From Eubacterium sp. UBA3782 (GTDB taxonomy: Bacteria; Bacillota; Clostridia; Lachnospirales; Lachnospiraceae), in the NCBI GenBank assembly GCA_002368795.1, contig DFFG01000047.1:26636-90635 (forward strand): a stretch of 64,000 nt of DNA, in the 5' to 3' direction. Of this stretch, positions 62,230-64,000 are shown in pieces. Position numbers and translations under genes: made by a program. Under the pieces are notes generated by a model. That model was not told the DNA's origin. It saw nothing but the letters and a program-made list of their open reading frames with translations, and did not search any database. The number at the start of each line of letters is the position of its first letter. Position 1 is the first letter of the stretch.

Positions 62230-63108
62230 ATGCCTGTCGAAAATAAGATCTGCCTGCAGTTGGATCATTGCCTTAGGGAGGAACCCATGGACGATATAGA
62301 GACAGTGGAGGCTGAGAAACAGACAAAGGATGTGCCGTATGCCGAGAGTACCGGGCAGGGGCAGCCTGTGCTTCTGATCCACGGGATCCTCTGTGACCAC
62401 ACCTTTTTTGATGGCCTGGTCGAAGAGCTGAAAGCTGACTTTCAGCTGATTACCTATGACCGCCGGGGGTATGGCCTTTTGGGCGGGGATTCATCGGATT
62501 ATTCTATCGATGTCCAGGCAGAGGATGCCTTCCGCGTCCTGCAGAGATGCGGAATAAGGAAGGCGGCGGTGATCGGCCACAGTGCAGGAGCCAGGGTCGC
62601 TCTGGCACTTGCGTTCCGCCATCCGGAGGCAGTGGAAAAGCTTTTCCTTATGGAGCCGGCCATTGGCATGACAGAGGAAGGCCTTGCAGCGAACAGGGAG
62701 TGGAACCGGGAGCTGAACGGCTATGCCGCAGAGCATAAGGCAGGGAAGATCACAAAGGCATTTGCCCGGATCACCGGCTCAGACAAATGCGGGAAGCCCA
62801 AAAAGGTCTCCTTAACAAAGGAGAAGCTTCTCCGGGCAAAGCGAAATGTGGAGAATTTTGCATACGGAGAGCTGAATGATATCCAGCTCTGGCAGCCGGA
62901 TCCGGATGAACTCCGGGCCGTCGGCTGTCCGGTTTTTGCAGGCGTATCTGAGCTTGGCAGGGACGAGCTTTTCGGCAGAGTCACCCTGCAGGATATGGAC
63001 GGCCTGCCATGGACGCTCATCACGATACCTGGCGGACATACTTCCCTGCGGGATCGGCCGGAGGAGAGCGCCCGGATCCTTAGGGAGCAGTTCCTGTCAA
63101 AGAAATAA
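62230..63108 (+). CDS. Alpha/beta hydrolase
   Basis: A 292-residue cytosolic hydrolase: oxyanion region LLIHGILCDH, YDRRGYG, nucleophile elbow GHSAG (S118) and catalytic H270 in PGGHTSL. Two in-frame starts have good ribosome sites, ATG 62230 (GGGGGAG) and ATG 62287 (GGGAGG); the second gives a normal N-terminus. Placed between the MBOAT gene and an acyl carrier protein, it may act as a thioesterase or proof-reader for the carrier, but a general esterase role cannot be excluded. Confidence 0.88.
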   Translation: MPVENKICLQLDHCLREEPMDDIETVEAEKQTKDVPYAESTGQGQPVLLIHGILCDHTFFDGLVEELKADFQLITYDRRGYGLLGGDSSDYSIDVQAEDAFRVLQRCGIRKAAVIGHSAGARVALALAFRHPEAVEKLFLMEPAIGMTEEGLAANREWNRELNGYAAEHKAGKITKAFARITGSDKCGKPKKVSLTKEKLLRAKRNVENFAYGELNDIQLWQPDPDELRAVGCPVFAGVSELGRDELFGRVTLQDMDGLPWTLITIPGGHTSLRDRPEESARILREQFLSKK

Positions 63109-63158
63109 AGCAACACCGGAAATTAAGCAATTCGAAGAAATAAAGCAATACCGGAAAT
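63101..63158 (+). repeat. 35-bp-spaced direct repeat across the hydrolase stop codon
   Basis: AGAAATAAAGCAACACCGGAAAT (63101-63123) recurs at 63136-63158 with one change (C to T). The first copy contains the hydrolase stop codon. Further along, TTCGAAGAA (63131-63139) and TTCTTCGAA (63174-63182) form a nine-base inverted pair. Confidence 0.75.
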
Positions 63159-63474
63159 ACCTGAGACAACAGCTTCTTCGAAAAAAAACAGTGTAAGTTA
63201 AAGCTTCTGGAACTGAAGTGGTGGGACTAGCCAAAGGAGAAGATCCTGGAAAACTGGAATCTGCTGTCTGCAGACCTGGATGAGGCAGCGTTGAGGAGTT
63301 ATGCAGGCTTGCCCTTGACTCTTCACAGACAGAAGCAGGCTGATCCTGCTTCATAAAGGAAACTGATTGATCCTCGGGATCATTAGTGGAATAGATTTAT
63401 AGAATAGAAATAATAGAAACAAGTCAACTAAAAATGTAATTTAGAAACAGATACACAAATGGAGGAAAAAAATA
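63109..63474 (+). other. Gap before the acyl carrier protein gene
   Basis: 366 bases with no gene I can support. It holds the second repeat copy, a perfect eight-base-pair hairpin GAAGCAGG-CTGAT-CCTGCTTC (about 63332-63352), a second hairpin TTGATCC-TC-GGGATCA (63367-63382), and a long AT-rich stretch before the ribosome site. These hairpins have no T-run and may form a 5' leader of the acyl carrier protein mRNA. No clear -35/-10 pair was found. Confidence 0.45.
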
Positions 63475-63705
63475 ATGGATAAGATTCTTGAGATCCTGAA
63501 GGGCGTGCGCGCAGACGTAGATTTTGAAAACGAGAAGAAACTCATCGATGACGAGATCCTGGACTCCTTCGATATCATTACCATCGTCAGCGAGTTCAAC
63601 GAGGCCTTTGATATCGATATTGATATCGATGATCTGGAGCCCGACAACTTCAATACTATCGAGGCCATGAAGGAACTTATTGACAAGCTTCAGGAAGAGG
63701 GCTGA
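63475..63705 (+). CDS. Acyl carrier protein (DltC-like)
   Basis: A 76-residue, strongly acidic carrier protein. The phosphopantetheine serine is S31 in ILDSFDI, with Phe where most carriers have Leu. The four-helix pattern and length fit DltC or AcpP-type carriers. TGGAGGAAAAA precedes the ATG at good spacing. It closes the acylation set with MBOAT and the SGNH-like protein; no DltA-type ligase is in the window, so its loading enzyme is either beyond the right edge or elsewhere. D-alanine is the known cargo of DltC, but another acyl group is possible. Confidence 0.9.
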   Translation: MDKILEILKGVRADVDFENEKKLIDDEILDSFDIITIVSEFNEAFDIDIDIDDLEPDNFNTIEAMKELIDKLQEEG

Positions 63706-63816
63706 GAGAAATAACAAGAAGCGGTCGGTAAGAAGCAGTTAGTAAAAAAAGACAATAAATGAGACAGTAAAAGAGACATTAGAGAAAGCCAATAAAAACA
63801 GCATATCAGTTCTGAC

Positions 63817-63867
63817 AAAGAGGGCCTGTTCTGTACAGAGACATCTGCACAGGGCAGGCCCTCTTTT
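63817..63867 (+). terminator. Terminator after the acyl carrier protein gene
   Basis: A perfect 12-base-pair stem AAAGAGGGCCTG/CAGGCCCTCTTT (63817-63828, 63855-63866) with a 26-base loop that can form a small inner hairpin, then a T-run. The rest of the gap from 63706 has no gene. Confidence 0.85.
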
Positions 63868-63941
63868 CAGCAGATCGAACCATGCACATTTCTGCTTTCC
63901 AGTCCATCAGACATTCCAGCTATCTTAAATCAAGCCTCATT

Positions 63942-63993
63942 CAAGAACGCCTCGGCGTTCTTGCCGCGACACACACGGTGCGTAAGCACCTCC
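63942..63993. other. GC-rich hairpins at the right edge
   Basis: CAAGAACGCC-TC-GGCGTTCTTG (63942-63963) is a perfect ten-base-pair hairpin, followed by GGTGC-GTAA-GCACC (about 63981-63994). They are cut off by the window end. They resemble an intergenic repeat more than a terminator, since no T-run follows. Confidence 0.4.
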
Positions 63994-64000
63994 CACTGTG

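Noticed and set aside
59204..63705. Naming the acylation genes dltD, dltB and dltC
   Set aside because: DltA is missing from the window, the SGNH protein has a different architecture and the cargo is unknown, so the symbols would claim too much.

Overview
The window is one long, almost entirely plus-strand locus for building, exporting and decorating cell-surface polysaccharides in a Gram-positive anaerobe, most likely a Lachnospiraceae-type Clostridia (Bacillota). Support for this: moderately GC-rich coding DNA with AT-rich gaps, Shine-Dalgarno starts throughout, LytR-CpsA-Psr and TagF-type wall-polymer proteins, DUF3048 and split DUF6077-like membrane proteins, and four secreted enzymes carrying ChW (clostridial hydrophobic, conserved Trp) repeats. 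The species cannot be named from sequence alone.

Layout. 1-5.6 kb: the tail of an ABC exporter ATPase, an LCP ligase, a WbaP-like phosphoglycosyltransferase and a GT4. 4.7-14.6 kb: the dTDP-L-rhamnose genes rmlA, rmlB, rmlD and rmlC, interleaved with a GT2, a DUF4422 protein and two pairs of split DUF6077-like membrane proteins. 14.6-22.2 kb: a kinase-like protein with a C-terminal helix, two large two-domain GT2 enzymes, and wzm/wzt with a C-terminal carbohydrate domain; this is a rhamnan-type ABC export unit. 22.3-31.1 kb: two L,D-transpeptidases with ChW repeats flanking wecE, a pair of small flippase-like DMT proteins and a GT-C-like membrane protein. 31.3-42.1 kb: TupA-like ATP-grasp, CapA-like, FrhB-like Fe-S protein, GT4, a radical SAM-LicD fusion, two GT2s, DUF616 and a Wzy-like protein. 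42.1-48.8 kb: a ChW protein with a C39-like peptidase, a lipoprotein and a ChW GH25 lysozyme. 48.9 kb: tRNA-Thr with its own promoter and terminator. 49.1-57.4 kb: two more phosphoglycosyltransferase genes (one a tandem fusion), a two-domain TagF-like protein and a membrane acyltransferase. 57.5-63.9 kb: DUF3048 lipoprotein, then an acylation set (SGNH-like with Fn3, MBOAT, alpha/beta hydrolase, acyl carrier protein).

How it may work together. RmlABCD make dTDP-rhamnose, and WecE can divert the RmlA/B intermediate to dTDP-4-amino-4,6-dideoxygalactose. Phosphoglycosyltransferases start lipid-linked chains, GTs extend them, Wzm/Wzt exports one polymer and LCP attaches polymer to the wall. TagF-like, LicD, TupA-like and MBOAT/ACP proteins would add charged or acyl groups. 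The four ChW enzymes act on peptidoglycan and share one repeat architecture, so they may dock on a common surface ligand, possibly a polymer made here (inference).

The most unusual items are the kinase-like protein upstream of wzm/wzt, the radical SAM-LicD fusion, the tandem phosphoglycosyltransferase with a degenerate first domain, the ChW super-repeats, the paired split DUF6077-like genes, and a roughly 220-bp palindromic element between the halves of one pair.
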